DNA of 64,000 nucleotides from Streptomyces sp. WMMB 322 (GCF_900090145.1 NZ_FMHI01000007.1:62001-126000); one strand, 5' to 3'. Positions 1 through 10,659 are shown, counted from the first letter of the stretch. A program made the numbers and translations. Notes: generated by a model not told the origin, from the letters alone.

Positions 1-719
1 GCCTCGGTGTTGGCCGCGAACCCGCATGAGGGGCACTGCGCGTAGGTGTCCTCACCCGCGGCGGCCGGCGCAAGGAACTCCTCCGATGCCGAGCCGCCCA
101 TGGCGCCCGAGACGGCGGAGACGATGCGGTAGTCGAGGCCGAGGCGCTCGAAGATGCGCTGGTACGCCTCGCGTTCGCGCGCGTAGGACTCGGCGAGGCC
201 CTCGTCGGAGACGTCGAAGGAGTAGGCGTCCTTCATCGTGAACTCACGTCCGCGCAGAATCCCGGACCGGGGACGCGCCTCGTCCCGGTACTTCGTCTGG
301 ATCTGGTAGAGCGTGACAGGCAGGTCCTTGTACGAGGTGCACTGGTCCTTGACGACCTGGGTGAAGATCTCCTCGTGCGTCGGCCCGAGCAGATATCCGG
401 CGCCCTTGCGGTCCTCCAGGCGGAAGAGCAGGTCGCCGTACTGGTCGTAGCGTCCGGAGACCTCGTAGGGCTCCTTGGGCAGCAGCGCGGGAAGCAGCAC
501 CTCCTGGGCGCCGATGGCGTCCATCTCCTCGCGTACGACCCGGGTGACGTTCTCCAGCACCGTGAGCCCGAGCGGCAGCCACGTCCAGATGCCGGCGGCC
601 GCCCGCCGCACATATCCGGCGCGCACCAGCAGCTTGTGGCTGGTGGTCTCGGCATCGGCCGGGTCGTCGCGCAGCGTCTTCAGCATCGACCGGGACAAAC
701 GCTGGACTCGGGCTGCCAT
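1..719 (-). CDS. proS: Prolyl-tRNA synthetase, N-terminal part (cut by window edge)
   Basis: Charges tRNA-Pro with proline in the cytoplasm. About 239 N-terminal codons are present; the rest lies beyond base 1. The start (ATG at 719) begins [13 protein letters not shown]. Class II synthetase features are visible: the early [14 protein letters not shown] segment, GPTHEEIF, and the motif 2 region [20 protein letters not shown] followed by KDAYSFD. The visible end ([12 protein letters not shown]) enters the bacterial-type insertion domain, so this is the long bacterial form. The downstream neighbour is on the left edge and unseen; a GNAT gene lies upstream on the same strand. Identification is firm. 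Confidence 0.96.
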   Translation of the reverse strand, partial: MAARVQRLSRSMLKTLRDDPADAETTSHKLLVRAGYVRRAAAGIWTWLPLGLTVLENVTRVVREEMDAIGAQEVLLPALLPKEPYEVSGRYDQYGDLLFRLEDRKGAGYLLGPTHEEIFTQVVKDQCTSYKDLPVTLYQIQTKYRDEARPRSGILRGREFTMKDAYSFDVSDEGLAESYAREREAYQRIFERLGLDYRIVSAVSGAMGGSASEEFLAPAAAGEDTYAQCPSCGFAANTE

Positions 720-816
720 GGAATTCTCCGTGCGGTGGTTGAAAGAAGCCGGAAACAACTGAGGAGGAGGGTATCCGGCCCGCTGCACGGCACGGAAATG
801 CGATTCCCCCGTCGCG

Positions 817-1389
817 TCAGGAACGCCTCAGCGGCAGCCATGCCCCCATCACCGCGTACGGGCTGGGCGCGCTCGGGAAGTGCACGTTGCGGGCCAGGTC
901 GCGGTAGCCGAGCCGGTGGTAGAGGTGGCGGGCGGGGCTGTCGGTGTCGATCGCGGAGAGCAGGGAGCGCGGTTCGGCGGCGGTGTCGGTGAGCATGGTG
1001 ATCAAACGGCGTCCGAGACCCCGCCGCTGGTGGAGGGGGAGGACGTGGAGTTCGGTGATGACGAACGAGTCGTCCAGCCAGTCGCCGCAGCCCGCCGCGC
1101 GCAGATATCCGGCGACGACGGTGGACCACCACTGGGTGCGGTCGTTGGGCATTCCGTAGACGAAACCGATCAGCCGGCCTTCCGGTGTGCGGGCGCCGAG
1201 CGCCCGCGCTCCGGGGGACTTCATGTGCCGCAGCACGATGTGGCGCCGCACTGCGATCTCCTCGTCGCTCAGCCCGAAGGCGACGGCCTGCACGGCGAGC
1301 GCATCGTCGACGTCCGCCTCCAGGTCGAGCGGTCCGACGAGGGGTTCGCGGGGGTCCTGGGGTGATGGTCCCCCGGCAGAATGCAGCAT
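817..1389 (-). CDS. GNAT family N-acetyltransferase
   Basis: A 190-residue protein with a single GNAT fold, expected to transfer an acetyl group from acetyl-CoA to an unknown amine. The acetyl-CoA pyrophosphate-binding loop reads QRRGLGRRL (about residues 120-128), preceded by the beta-4 strand [10 protein letters not shown] and followed by [10 protein letters not shown], the usual closing motif. The start at 1389 has no clear Shine-Dalgarno sequence, so a shorter N-terminus is possible. It lies between proS and a second GNAT gene, all on the minus strand. The substrate cannot be read from the sequence. Confidence 0.82.
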   Translation of the reverse strand: MLHSAGGPSPQDPREPLVGPLDLEADVDDALAVQAVAFGLSDEEIAVRRHIVLRHMKSPGARALGARTPEGRLIGFVYGMPNDRTQWWSTVVAGYLRAAGCGDWLDDSFVITELHVLPLHQRRGLGRRLITMLTDTAAEPRSLLSAIDTDSPARHLYHRLGYRDLARNVHFPSAPSPYAVMGAWLPLRRS

Positions 1390-1454
1390 GCCCGGGAGGC
1401 TACTAGGAGCTACCGACGGTCAACGCCTCCGCCGACCGCCGTGGACGCCCGTTC

Positions 1455-2300
1455 TCAGAAGAGGACGCTCATGAACGCGCCGGTCTCGCGGAAGCCGACA
1501 CGTCTGTACGCGGCACGCGCCGCCAGGTTGTAGTCGTTGACGTAGAGGCTCGCGAGGGGCGCCACTTCGTTCAGCGCGTAGCGCAGCACCGCCGCCATGC
1601 CGGAGACGGACAGGCCTTCGCCTCGCCGCTCGGGGGTGACCCAGACGCCCTGGATCTGGCAGGCATGGGGCGTGGCAGCGCCGATCTCGGCCTTGAAGAC
1701 GATCCGGCCGTCCTCGACGCGGGCGAACGAGCGCCCGGAGCCCACGAGTTCGGCGACCCTCGACTGGTAGACCAGGCCGCCGTCACCCGCGAGCGGGGAG
1801 ACACCCACCTCCTCGGTGAACATCTCCACACAGGCGGGGAGCACCAGTTCCATCTCGTCCTTGCGGAGGCGGCGCACCAGAGGATCGGGGCGCACGTCCC
1901 GGGGGACCTCTTCGGTGATCATGAGCGGCTGCCGGCGGCGGACCTCGCGGGCGGGGCCCCAGTGCGGTTCGAGGTAGGACCACAGGGCGGCGGTGGAGTC
2001 CGCCGGGCCGACGATGGAGGAGCAGCGGCGCCCCTGCCGGCGTGCCCTTTCGGCGAAGGCGCGGACGGCCTCCGGTCCCGCGCACAGCGGTACGAGGTTG
2101 GCCCCGGCGTAGCAGAGGGACTTCAGCCGGCCCCGCTGGTACCAGCCCCACATCTCACCGCCGAGACGCAGCGCGTCGAGCCCGGCGGCGTGGACGCGGG
2201 AGGCGATGAAGGCATTGTTGACAGGCTCACGACGCAGCACGGCGAAGACGTCGTCGAGTTCGGCCGGGTCGACAACCCTGGTGGAGGTGGTGGTCAACAA
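1455..2300 (-). CDS. GNAT acetyltransferase with N-terminal DUF4081-like domain
   Basis: The C-terminal half carries a GNAT domain: IQGVWVTPERRGEGLSVSGM holds the acetyl-CoA loop, and YVNDYNLAARAAYRRVGF the last strands. The N-terminal half (FIASRVHAAGLDALRLGGEM, then CYAGANLVPL) matches the extra domain found in actinobacterial proteins encoded beside ispG. I placed the start at tandem TTG codons (2300/2297), giving MLTTTSTRVVDPAELDD. A GTGAGG box lies 11 bases upstream. Reading further upstream gives atypical Arg/Pro-rich sequence. The gene is probably cotranscribed behind ispG. Its substrate is unknown. Confidence 0.82.
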   Translation of the reverse strand: MLTTTSTRVVDPAELDDVFAVLRREPVNNAFIASRVHAAGLDALRLGGEMWGWYQRGRLKSLCYAGANLVPLCAGPEAVRAFAERARRQGRRCSSIVGPADSTAALWSYLEPHWGPAREVRRRQPLMITEEVPRDVRPDPLVRRLRKDEMELVLPACVEMFTEEVGVSPLAGDGGLVYQSRVAELVGSGRSFARVEDGRIVFKAEIGAATPHACQIQGVWVTPERRGEGLSVSGMAAVLRYALNEVAPLASLYVNDYNLAARAAYRRVGFRETGAFMSVLF

Positions 2301-2477
2301 CGTGTCGGCTGCCTCACCGTGACATGCCCCCTGAGGACGGAAGGGATGGAGTGGGGGCTCTCCGACTGTACCTGCCACGCGGCCGGCGCGACTGCGCCAC
2401 AGGGCCCCGTCAGCCATCGCGGCGACGGGGCCCGGTTCCAGGCGCGTGTGCGGACGTCCGCGGACGTCGGCGGCAGT

Positions 2478-3641
2478 TCAGCCGCTGACGGCGACCTCGG
2501 GTTCACCGGAGGCGACGCCGTCCTTCTCCATCTTCTCGGCGATCTTCATCGCCTCGTCGATGAGCGTCTCGACGATCTTGGACTCGGGGACGGTCTTGAT
2601 GACCTCGCCCTTGACGAAGATCTGCCCCTTGCCGTTGCCCGACGCGACTCCGAGGTCCGCCTCGCGGGCCTCCCCGGGGCCGTTGACGACGCATCCCATG
2701 ACGGCGACGCGGAGCGGAACCTCCATGCCCTCCAGTCCCGCGGTGACCTCGTCGGCCAGCTTGTAGACGTCCACCTGGGCACGTCCGCAGGACGGGCAGG
2801 AGACGATCTCGAGACGACGCTGGCGCAGGCCGAGAGACTCCAGGATGGAGATGCCGACCTTGCACTCCTCGGCGGGCGGCGCCGACAGCGAGACCCGGAT
2901 CGTGTCGCCGATGCCCTCGGCCAGCAGGGCGCCGAAGGCGACGGAGGACTTGATGGTGCCCTGGAAGGCGGGACCGGCCTCGGTGACGCCGAGGTGCAGC
3001 GGGTAGTCGCACTGGGCGGCGAGCTGCCGGTAGGCGTTGATCATCACGACCGGGTCGTTGTGCTTGACCGAGATCTTGATGTCGCGGAAGCCGTGCTCCT
3101 CGAAGAGGGAGCATTCCCACAGCGCCGACTCGACGAGCGCCTCCGGTGTGGCCTTCCCGTACTTCTGCAGCAGCCGCTTGTCGAGGGAGCCCGCGTTGAC
3201 GCCGATGCGGATGGGCGTCCCCGCGGCGGAGGCCGCCCGTGCGATCTCCTTGACCTTGTCGTCGAACTGCTTGATGTTGCCGGGGTTGACGCGGACGGCG
3301 GCGCAGCCCGCGTCGATCGCGGCGAAGACGTACTTCGGCTGGAAGTGGATGTCGGCGATCACCGGGATCTGCGACTTGCGCGCGATGGTGGACAGCGCAT
3401 CCGCGTCGTCCTGCGTGGGGCAGGCGACCCGCACGATCTGGCAGCCGGACGCGGTCAGTTCGGCGATCTGCTGGAGAGTCGAGCCGATGTCGGCCGTGCG
3501 GGTCGTGGTCATCGACTGTACGGACACCGGTGCGTCACCACCGACCGCGACCGGACCGACGTGGATCTTCCGGCTCTTGCGGCGGTCGGTGAGCTTGGTC
3601 GGTACGTCCGGCATTCCGAGCGAAATCGCTGTCGCTGTCAT
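2478..3641 (-). CDS. ispG: 4-hydroxy-3-methylbut-2-enyl diphosphate synthase
   Basis: This is the penultimate enzyme of the MEP isoprenoid pathway. It reductively converts MEcPP to HMBPP with a [4Fe-4S] cluster. The 387-residue length is normal for the family. Visible signatures are [13 protein letters not shown] near the N-terminus, VADIHF in the TIM-barrel part, and the cluster cysteines in CPSCGR and [11 protein letters not shown]. The gene shares the strand with the M50 protease and dxr upstream, an arrangement I recall from other Streptomyces. The 242-base gap to the protease gene (3642-3883) holds no gene and may carry a separate promoter. Confidence 0.97.
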   Translation of the reverse strand: MTATAISLGMPDVPTKLTDRRKSRKIHVGPVAVGGDAPVSVQSMTTTRTADIGSTLQQIAELTASGCQIVRVACPTQDDADALSTIARKSQIPVIADIHFQPKYVFAAIDAGCAAVRVNPGNIKQFDDKVKEIARAASAAGTPIRIGVNAGSLDKRLLQKYGKATPEALVESALWECSLFEEHGFRDIKISVKHNDPVVMINAYRQLAAQCDYPLHLGVTEAGPAFQGTIKSSVAFGALLAEGIGDTIRVSLSAPPAEECKVGISILESLGLRQRRLEIVSCPSCGRAQVDVYKLADEVTAGLEGMEVPLRVAVMGCVVNGPGEAREADLGVASGNGKGQIFVKGEVIKTVPESKIVETLIDEAMKIAEKMEKDGVASGEPEVAVSG

Positions 3642-3883
3642 CAGGCGTGCAACCCCAAGGTGTGGTTCGAGAAGTCCCGGGAGATCGACGGGCTCCGGCC
3701 CCCGAGATTACGGCACCCCCACCCCTGGGAGCACATCCCTCTCCCGCGAACCGGATGAAGCGTACATACGGAGCAAAGGCACGGCGGGCGGGACGGGACG
3801 CGTTTCCGGCGGCGCCGACGGGCGTTCCCCTGCCCGGCCGGGCTCGCCCGACCGAGCCTGCCAGGACCGTCTGCTCTCCCCCG

Positions 3884-5188
3884 CTATCCCGCGAGTCTGA
3901 CCGGGTTGACCACGTCGGCCACCAGGACCAGGAGGGTGAAGCAGATGAAGATCCCCGCGACCACGTACGCCACGGGCATCAGCTTCGCCACGTCGAACGG
4001 TCCGGGGTCGGGTCGCCGGAAGACCCTGGCGAAGGCCCGGCGCAGCGACTCCCACACGGCGCCCGCGATGTGGCCCCCGTCCAGGGGCAGCAGCGGCAGC
4101 ATGTTGAAGAGGAAGAGCGACAGGTTGAAGCCCGCGACGAGGAACAGCATCGTCGCCACGCGCTGCGTCGGCGGGATGTCGAGCGAGAAGACCTCGCCGC
4201 CGACGCGGGCCGCGCCCACGACTCCCATCGGCGAGTCCTGCTGCCGCTCGGCGCCGCCGAAGGCGGCGTTCCACAGGTCGGGGACCTTCGACGGGAGGGC
4301 GACCAGCGCCTCCACGCCGGAGACCATCATGTCGCTCATCCGGTCGACGGACTGCGGGAAGGTCTGCGGGACCACGCCGCTGGCCGGCGTGAAGCCGAGG
4401 AAACCGGCCGTCACGTACTCGCCCTCGACGTAGCCGCCGCGGCCGTCGGACTTGGCGACCTTGTTCGGGATCAGATCGGCCTGGAGCGTCTTGCGGCCGC
4501 CGTCACGCGCGACGGTGATGGTGGCGGGCCCCGTGGTGTCCCGGATCTGCTGCTGGAGGGCGCCCCACTCGGTGACGCGCTTGCCGTCGAAGGCCACGAT
4601 CTTGTCGCCCGGCAGCAGACCGGCGGCCTTGGCCGGTGAGTCCTTCGCGCCCGCCGGGCACTTGTCGGACTTCGACGACGCCGGGATGACGCACTTGGAC
4701 ACGGAGGAGACCGTCGTGGTCTGGGTGTTGATGCCGAAGGACATCAGCACGACCAGGAAGATCACGACGGCCAGGATGAGGTTCATGAACGGCCCGGCGA
4801 ACATCACGACGACGCGCTTCCAGGGCGCCCGCGTGTAGAAGAGGCGCTTCTCGTCGCCCGGCTTCAGCTCTTCGAAGGCCGCGGCACGCGCGTCCTCGAT
4901 CATGCCCCGGAACGGCGAGGTCGAGCGCTGCCGCAGCGCCCCGTCCTCGCCGGGCGGGAACATGCCGATCATGCGGATGTAGCCGCCGAGGGGCACCGCC
5001 TTCAGGCCGTACTCCGTCTCGCCCCTGCGGCGGGAGAAGATCGTCGGGCCGAAGCCGACCATGTACTGCGGCACGCGGATGCCGAACATCTTCGCCGTCG
5101 AAAGGTGCCCCAGCTCGTGCCAGGCGATGGAGAAGAGCAGCCCCACGATGAAGACGACTATGCCGAGAATCGTCATGAAGGTGATCAC
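3884..5188 (-). CDS. Site-2-type M50 zinc metalloprotease (RseP/RIP family)
   Basis: A membrane-embedded protease of the regulated intramembrane proteolysis family, 434 residues. The zinc motif HELGH is at residues 25-29 in the first membrane segment. The second conserved motif, [10 protein letters not shown], is near the C-terminus inside a hydrophobic segment. A PDZ domain lies between them ([15 protein letters not shown]). A pair of cysteines ([16 protein letters not shown]) sits in the loop before the PDZ domain. The start overlaps the dxr stop by four bases (ATGA), so the two are translationally coupled. Natural substrates, perhaps anti-sigma factors, cannot be told from sequence. Confidence 0.93.
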   Translation of the reverse strand: MITFMTILGIVVFIVGLLFSIAWHELGHLSTAKMFGIRVPQYMVGFGPTIFSRRRGETEYGLKAVPLGGYIRMIGMFPPGEDGALRQRSTSPFRGMIEDARAAAFEELKPGDEKRLFYTRAPWKRVVVMFAGPFMNLILAVVIFLVVLMSFGINTQTTTVSSVSKCVIPASSKSDKCPAGAKDSPAKAAGLLPGDKIVAFDGKRVTEWGALQQQIRDTTGPATITVARDGGRKTLQADLIPNKVAKSDGRGGYVEGEYVTAGFLGFTPASGVVPQTFPQSVDRMSDMMVSGVEALVALPSKVPDLWNAAFGGAERQQDSPMGVVGAARVGGEVFSLDIPPTQRVATMLFLVAGFNLSLFLFNMLPLLPLDGGHIAGAVWESLRRAFARVFRRPDPGPFDVAKLMPVAYVVAGIFICFTLLVLVADVVNPVRLAG

Positions 5189-6435
5189 GCGCGGGCCTCC
5201 GCTGCTGCCGTCGCCAGTTCACGGGCGCGTGCGCGCGCCCACGTCTCCGCGTCGAGGACATCGTCGAGCGTGAGCGCCGCCTCGGCAGGCGTCCCGTGCT
5301 CCTCGACCACAGCGGCAACCGTATCCACGATGCCGGGGAACGGCAGCCTTCCGCTCAAGAACGCCTCGACGCATTCCTCGTTCGCCGCGTTGTAGACGGC
5401 CGGTGCGGTCCCCCCGTACCGGCCCACCCGGAAGGCGAGCGGCACGGCCGGGAACGCCTCGGCGTCCAGCGGGAAGAAGTCCCACGACATCGCACGCGAC
5501 CAGTCGAAGACCGGGCCCGCGTCCGGAACCCTCCGGGGCCAGCCGATGCCGAGCGCGATCGGCAGCCGCATGTCCGGCGGCCCGCACTGGGCGAGTGTCG
5601 AGCCGTCGGTGAACTCGACCATGGAGTGCACGGCCGACTGGGGGTGCACGACCACCTGGATACGGTCGAAGGGCAGGTCGTAGAGGAGGTGGGCCTCGAT
5701 CACCTCCAGGCCCTTGTTGACGAGCGTCGCCGAGTTGACGGTGATCACCGGGCCCATTTCCCAAGTGGGGTGGGCGAGCGCCTCCTTCGGTGTCACGTCG
5801 GCGAGTTGAGCCTTCGTACGGCCGCGGAAGGGCCCGCCGGACGCGGTGATCAGCAGCTTGCGCACCTCCTCGTGCGTGCCGCTCATCAGGGCCTGGAAGA
5901 GGGCGGAGTGCTCGGAGTCGACGGGCACGATCTGGCCGGGTGCCGCCAGCGCCCTCACCAGGGGGCCGCCGACGATCAGCGACTCCTTGTTGGCCAGCGC
6001 CAGCGACCGGCCCGCCTTCAGTGCCGCGAGTGTGGGGGCCAGGCCGATGGAGCCGGTGATGCCGTTGAGCACGGTGTGGCACTCGCTTGCCGCCAGTTCG
6101 GTCGCCGCGTCCGGCCCGGCCAGCACCTCGGGAATCGCCTTCCCCGGCCCGTACTCGGCGCGCAACGTCTCCCTCAGCTGCACGGCCTTGTCCTCGCGGG
6201 CGACGGCCACGGTCCGCACCTGGAGCCGGTGCGCCTGCCCGGCCAGCAGCTCCAGCCTTCCGCCGGCGGCCGACAGTCCGGTGACCCGGAACCGGCCGGG
6301 GTTGCTCAGTACGACGTCGACCGCCTGGGTGCCGATGGAGCCGGTCGATCCGAGGATGACGATGTCGCGGGGCCCTTCCGGCACGTCCGGCGCCACGGAG
6401 GGCCGCAGGTGCGGATCAGCGAGGGATTGGGTCAT
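5185..6435 (-). CDS. dxr: 1-deoxy-D-xylulose 5-phosphate reductoisomerase
   Basis: Catalyses the committed step of the MEP pathway, DXP to 2-C-methyl-D-erythritol 4-phosphate, using NADPH and a divalent metal. The N-terminal Rossmann motif is [15 protein letters not shown] (from about residue 28). The substrate and metal region [12 protein letters not shown], then [13 protein letters not shown] and ITASGGPF, are all present. At 416 residues it is slightly longer than average because of an N-terminal extension ([14 protein letters not shown]). Its stop overlaps the protease start by four bases. An upstream gap with a strong hairpin separates it from the acyl-CoA dehydrogenase. Confidence 0.97.
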   Translation of the reverse strand: MTQSLADPHLRPSVAPDVPEGPRDIVILGSTGSIGTQAVDVVLSNPGRFRVTGLSAAGGRLELLAGQAHRLQVRTVAVAREDKAVQLRETLRAEYGPGKAIPEVLAGPDAATELAASECHTVLNGITGSIGLAPTLAALKAGRSLALANKESLIVGGPLVRALAAPGQIVPVDSEHSALFQALMSGTHEEVRKLLITASGGPFRGRTKAQLADVTPKEALAHPTWEMGPVITVNSATLVNKGLEVIEAHLLYDLPFDRIQVVVHPQSAVHSMVEFTDGSTLAQCGPPDMRLPIALGIGWPRRVPDAGPVFDWSRAMSWDFFPLDAEAFPAVPLAFRVGRYGGTAPAVYNAANEECVEAFLSGRLPFPGIVDTVAAVVEEHGTPAEAALTLDDVLDAETWARARARELATAAAEARA

Positions 6436-6550
6436 GGCCCCATTCTGACGGTTCCTCTGCCTGCTGCATCAACCGCCTGCCGCCCCCGCCCCACCGGAGG
6501 TCCGCCGGCAGGCCGCGACTTCGCTGCGGAGCCACCGTGCGCATCGGCGC

Positions 6551-6584
6551 GGGCGCCCGGCGCGCGTGCCCGCGCCGGGCGCCC
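6551..6584 (-). terminator. GC-rich hairpin behind the acyl-CoA dehydrogenase gene
   Basis: A perfect 14-base-pair inverted repeat (arms 6551-6564 and 6571-6584) with a six-base loop lies just after the acyl-CoA dehydrogenase stop and before dxr. It has no long U-tract, as is common for Streptomyces terminators. It probably insulates dxr from the upstream gene. Confidence 0.7.
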
Positions 6585-6613
6585 ACCCCCTCCCACGCCG
6601 GATCAGCGGTGCT

Positions 6614-8536
6614 TCAGCCGATCCGCCTGTGCACGTCCTTCTTCTTAGAGGGTCCCGGCACTGCCTCGGCGATCCACGGACCGTCCGACGAGGCGTCGAC
6701 GACGCCCTCCTCCAGCCACGTGTAGGCGCCGTCGAGGATGCCGCCCACGACCTTGCGGTCCAGGTCGTCCGTGTTGTGCCACAGCCGGCCGAACAGCTCC
6801 TCGACCCGGATGCGCGACTGCCTGCAGAACGCGTCGGCCAACTGGTACGGCGCCTTGCCGTCGGGGCCGCTGCTCAACGCGTCGCGCCGCAGCTTCTCCG
6901 CGCGTACGCACGCCGCGCTCTGCGCGAACAGCTCGGCGCCGATGTCCACGACCCGTCCGAGGAAGCCCTGCTTGGTCTCCATGCGCCCCTGCCAGCGCGA
7001 CATGGCGTAGAAGGTGGAGCGCGCGAGCTTGCGCGAGGTGCGCTCCACGTAGCGCAGATGCCCGGCGAGTTCACCGAAGTCCGAGTACGTGCCGGGCAAC
7101 TGGCCCGGCCCCGCGACGAGTTTGGGCAGCCAGCGGGCATAGAAACCGCCGGCGGCCACGGCCGCGCGTCCCTTGTCGGAGATCGTCTTGTCCGGGTCGA
7201 TCAGATCGCCCGCGACCGCCAGGTGCGCGTCGACGGCCTCGCGGGCGATGAGGAGATGCATGATCTCCGTCGAGCCCTCGAAGATGCGGTTGATGCGCAG
7301 ATCCCGCAGCAGCTGCTCGGCGGGGACGCCCCGCTCGCCGCGCGCCGCGAGCGACTCGGCCGTCTCGAAGCCGCGTCCGCCGCGGATCTGGACGAGTTCG
7401 TCAGCCATCAGCCACGCCATCTCGCTGCCGAACAGCTTGGCCAGCGCGGCCTCGATCCGGATGTCGTTGCGCTCCTCGTCGGCCATCTGGCTGGAGAGGT
7501 CGACCACTGCCTCCAGAGCGAACGTCGTCGCGGCGATGAACGACATCTTGCTGCCGACTGCCTCGTGCCTGGCGACGGGCCGCCCCCACTGCACGCGCGC
7601 CTCGCTCCACTCGCGGGCGACCTTCAGGCACCACTTGCCGGCGCCCACGCACGTCGCCGGCAGGGACAGGCGCCCCGTGTTGAGGGTCGTCAGGGCGATC
7701 TTGAGCCCTTCGCCCTCCTTGCCGATGCGGTTGGCCGCGGGGACGCGGACCTGGTGGAGGCGGGTGACGCCGTTCTCCAGGCCGCGCAGACCCATGAAGG
7801 TGTTGCGGTTCTCGACGGTGACGCCCTCGGACTCGCCCTCGACGACGAACGCCGTGATGCCGCCCCTGTGCCCCTCGGACTTCGGCACGCGGGCCATGAC
7901 GACGAGGAGGTCGGCGACGACGCCGTTCGTCGTCCAGAGCTTCACACCGTCGAGGACGTAGTCGTCCCCGTCGGGCACGGCCGTCGTCGCAAGCCGGGCC
8001 GGGTCGGAGCCCACGTCCGGCTCGGTGAGCAGGAAGGCGGAGATGTCCGTACGGGCACAGCGCGGCAGGAAGGTGTCCTTCTGCTCCTGGGTGCCGAACA
8101 TCTTCAGCGGCTGCGGCACCCCGATCGACTGGTGCGCGGAGAGCAGCGCGCCGACGGCCGGGCTGGCGCTGCTGACCATGGCGAGCGCCTTGTTGTAGTA
8201 GACCTGCGTGAGGCCGAGGCCCCCGTATTCGGGGCCGACCTTCATCCCGAGCGCGCCGAGGTCCTTCAGGCCGGCGACGACCTCGTCGGGGATGCGGTCC
8301 TCGCGCTCGATCCGGGCGCCGTCGATCGTCGTCTCGCAGAAGTCGCGCAGCTTCGTCAGGAACTCCTCGCCGCGGCGCACCTCCTCGGCGGACGGCTCGG
8401 GGTGGGGATGGATCAGGTCCAGCCGGAAGCGGCCCAGGAACATTTCCTTGGCGAAGCTGGGCTTGCGCCAGTCCTGTTCGCGTGCGGCCTCGGCTACTTC
8501 TCGGGCTTCGCGCTCGGAGACAGTCATCTCACTCAT
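6614..8536 (-). CDS. Long-form acyl-CoA dehydrogenase
   Basis: An FAD enzyme that introduces an alpha-beta double bond into acyl-CoA. At 640 residues it is much longer than the usual 380-400 and resembles long or very-long-chain forms with a C-terminal extension. The FAD/substrate region AFLLTEPDVGSDPA and the middle beta domain (LDGVKLWTTNG) are visible. The helical domain contains ARHEAVGSKMSF and the motif RINRIFEGSTEIMH, around the position of the usual catalytic base. Downstream of that lies about 210 residues of helical extension ending WLEEGVVDASSDGPW. It appears to be a single-gene unit with a hairpin behind it. Confidence 0.9.
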   Translation of the reverse strand: MSEMTVSEREAREVAEAAREQDWRKPSFAKEMFLGRFRLDLIHPHPEPSAEEVRRGEEFLTKLRDFCETTIDGARIEREDRIPDEVVAGLKDLGALGMKVGPEYGGLGLTQVYYNKALAMVSSASPAVGALLSAHQSIGVPQPLKMFGTQEQKDTFLPRCARTDISAFLLTEPDVGSDPARLATTAVPDGDDYVLDGVKLWTTNGVVADLLVVMARVPKSEGHRGGITAFVVEGESEGVTVENRNTFMGLRGLENGVTRLHQVRVPAANRIGKEGEGLKIALTTLNTGRLSLPATCVGAGKWCLKVAREWSEARVQWGRPVARHEAVGSKMSFIAATTFALEAVVDLSSQMADEERNDIRIEAALAKLFGSEMAWLMADELVQIRGGRGFETAESLAARGERGVPAEQLLRDLRINRIFEGSTEIMHLLIAREAVDAHLAVAGDLIDPDKTISDKGRAAVAAGGFYARWLPKLVAGPGQLPGTYSDFGELAGHLRYVERTSRKLARSTFYAMSRWQGRMETKQGFLGRVVDIGAELFAQSAACVRAEKLRRDALSSGPDGKAPYQLADAFCRQSRIRVEELFGRLWHNTDDLDRKVVGGILDGAYTWLEEGVVDASSDGPWIAEAVPGPSKKKDVHRRIG

Positions 8537-8807
8537 CTCGCCGCGTGGTAGGGACAGTGAACGCCGTGCGGCGCCGTGCGGCGCCGCGCACTACCGGCCG
8601 GTGCTACTCGCTCGTATGTACCCGATTCATCCGGTGCGTACCAGACTTTCCGCACGCGGTGTCCTGGATGCGCCGCGGCGCGTGGCGGCGCGGTCGCACG
8701 CCCTTCTGCCCCGTGGGCCGGCCGTCATGCCGCCCGGCGCCGTGCGGAGCGGGCCCGCGCTCGGGCAGGCCGCATCCGGACGGGGTCGCAGCAGCCTCGG
8801 CGCCCGG

Positions 8808-9575
8808 TCAGGGCACCACCCGGAAGTGCGTCGTCAGACGGCCCTCGTCGTCGTGGACGTGGTAGGCGAGCATCGGCGGCAGCGCGTAGTCGAGCGGCCC
8901 TCCGGCCTCGCCCTCACAGGGCATCTTCAGCGTGGAGACGACGCCGGGCGCCGCGACCAGCGGAAGGCCCGCGAACGTCGTGACGGCGGGCGTGTGGCTG
9001 TGTCCGCACAGCAGCGCCGCCACATGTGTGTGACCTTCGACGACGGCGGCGAGCCGGTGCTCCCCGAACTGGCGTATGGGATCGACGTATTGACCGTGCA
9101 GCGGCACTGGCGGGTGGTGGAAGCAGACGAACGCGGGCCTGTCGTGCGGCGCTCCGGCGAGCGCGCTGTCGAGCCAGGCGAGAGTGCCGTCGTCGAGGTA
9201 GCCGTCGCCGCGGCCGGGGATGCTGGAGTCGCACATCGCGAAGGTGGCACCGGGCAGCACGACCAGCCGGTTGACGGGCGAGGTGTCGTCCGGGTCGGCG
9301 TCCAGCAGCGCGGCACGGTACGGGCCGCGTGAGTCGTGGTTGCCCGGACAGTGCAGCGAAACGTGTCTGGAGCCGTCGAGCAGCTTCGCGGCCTCCGCGT
9401 ACTCCTCCGGGGTGCCGTGATCGGTGACGTCGCCGGTGAGGACCACGGCGTCCAGGTCGCCCGGCAGCTCCTCCAGGTACCGCAGTACGCGCTCCGTGCG
9501 TTCGCGTGCGCGGACACCGCCGTCCCCGCGGTCCTGTCCGATGTGCGTGTCACTCATGTGTGCGAAGACGAACAA
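8808..9575 (-). CDS. Calcineurin-like metallophosphoesterase (CpdA type)
   Basis: A binuclear-metal phosphoesterase, 255 residues, resembling 3',5'-cyclic nucleotide phosphodiesterases. The metal motifs appear in order: MSDTHIG, LTGDVTDHGTPEEY, CPGNHDSRG, CFHHPP and LCGHSHTPA. I chose the TTG at 9575 because GGAAGGA lies eight bases upstream and it places the DTH motif near the N-terminus as in relatives (LFVFAHMSDTH). This start lies inside the end of the upstream amidohydrolase gene, a 26-base overlap, so translation is probably coupled. The physiological substrate is unknown. Confidence 0.88.
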   Translation of the reverse strand: MFVFAHMSDTHIGQDRGDGGVRARERTERVLRYLEELPGDLDAVVLTGDVTDHGTPEEYAEAAKLLDGSRHVSLHCPGNHDSRGPYRAALLDADPDDTSPVNRLVVLPGATFAMCDSSIPGRGDGYLDDGTLAWLDSALAGAPHDRPAFVCFHHPPVPLHGQYVDPIRQFGEHRLAAVVEGHTHVAALLCGHSHTPAVTTFAGLPLVAAPGVVSTLKMPCEGEAGGPLDYALPPMLAYHVHDDEGRLTTHFRVVP

Positions 9576-10584
9576 CCGCTCGGTCCTTCCACTCGGCCGC
9601 GAGAGCGCGGGCAGGGTTGTGCACGAATATCCGCTCGGCGGCCTCCGGGCCCAACTCCCGGGCGAGGCGCGGCCGCAGCACCGCCGGCAGGTAGTGCATA
9701 CCCGGAGCGCCCCGGGCTTCGGCATGCGTGATGTCGGAGCCGATCATGATCCGGTCGCCGTGCCCGTGCTCGACGAGCGACGCGAGGCACTCCGTCAGCC
9801 GCGCGTCCGTCGCGCGGTGGGCGCGGGAGGGGCCGTCGAAGACGAGCCAGGCACCGCGTCGCGCGAGCTCGCGGTGGTGCGCGGGATCGGGGAGGCGGCC
9901 GACGTGACCCAGCAGCACACGGTCCGGCGGCACACCCTGGCCTTCGCAGAGCAGGTCGAGCACCTCGTGTGCGGCGGTGCCGCCTTCGAGGTGCACCGCG
10001 ACGGGTGCGCCCGTGGCGTGGTGTGCCTCGGCCGCAGCGTGCATCACGCGCGTCGCGTGTGCGTCCAGGCCGTGGAGGCCGCCGGCCACCGTGATCAGCC
10101 CGGCTCGCGGTCCCTCGCCGCAGACGCTGCCGCGCACTCCCCGGGTCAGCTCCTCGACGAAGAGCTCTGCGAGGCCGGCCGCCCCGGCGCCGAGGGGATC
10201 CGGCTGTCCGGGACGGCCCGTCGTGCGGTGGGCGCTCTTGCAGCCGGGGGGCTTGTGGTGCACCGCCTGGTGCAGGCCCGTCGCGGCGATCAGATGCAGC
10301 CGGGTGCGGCGGGCCAGCTCCGCCAGGGCGCCCGTGCAACGTCCCATCCCGTAGGGCGTCCACTGCACGGCCGACTGCCCGCCCGCGTCCGCGAAGGCGA
10401 CCGACTCGGCCTCGGCCGCGGCGGCGTCGTCCAGCTCCCGGCCGGGAAGCGCCGGAGAGCGGAGGAAGAGATGGGCGTGCGCGTCGCACACTCCGAGCCG
10501 GTCGCCGGGGACATCACCGAGGACGGTGCGGACGGCACTCACGGGCTGCGGCCCGGCCTCTTCGTTCCCACTGGTCACGGGCAT
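9550..10584 (-). CDS. Phosphotriesterase-related amidohydrolase-fold protein
   Basis: A 344-residue metal-dependent hydrolase of the amidohydrolase superfamily, closest by eye to the phosphotriesterase-related group. The first metal pair is in CDAHAHLF. Later ligands are seen in VAVHLEGGTAAHE, LLGHVGR and MIGSDITHAE, and the chain ends with the typical IFVHNPARAL. It probably hydrolyses a lactone or ester; the substrate is unknown. The last 26 bases overlap the metallophosphoesterase start, so the two genes form one unit. A SnoaL-like gene is transcribed divergently from just upstream. Confidence 0.82.
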   Translation of the reverse strand: MPVTSGNEEAGPQPVSAVRTVLGDVPGDRLGVCDAHAHLFLRSPALPGRELDDAAAAEAESVAFADAGGQSAVQWTPYGMGRCTGALAELARRTRLHLIAATGLHQAVHHKPPGCKSAHRTTGRPGQPDPLGAGAAGLAELFVEELTRGVRGSVCGEGPRAGLITVAGGLHGLDAHATRVMHAAAEAHHATGAPVAVHLEGGTAAHEVLDLLCEGQGVPPDRVLLGHVGRLPDPAHHRELARRGAWLVFDGPSRAHRATDARLTECLASLVEHGHGDRIMIGSDITHAEARGAPGMHYLPAVLRPRLARELGPEAAERIFVHNPARALAAEWKDRAVVRLRTHE

Positions 10585-10659
10585 GGCGTGAATCTACCCC
10601 GCGCAGCGGGCGAAGAGCTCGGGCCTTTACCGGGCGCGTGCTTCTGATAGGACAGAGGC

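Noticed and set aside
1665..3758. Long plus-strand open frame opposite ispG and the GNAT gene
   Set aside because: Its translation is Gly/Asp/Arg-rich without domains, and it mirrors the true genes on the other strand. GC bias keeps it open.
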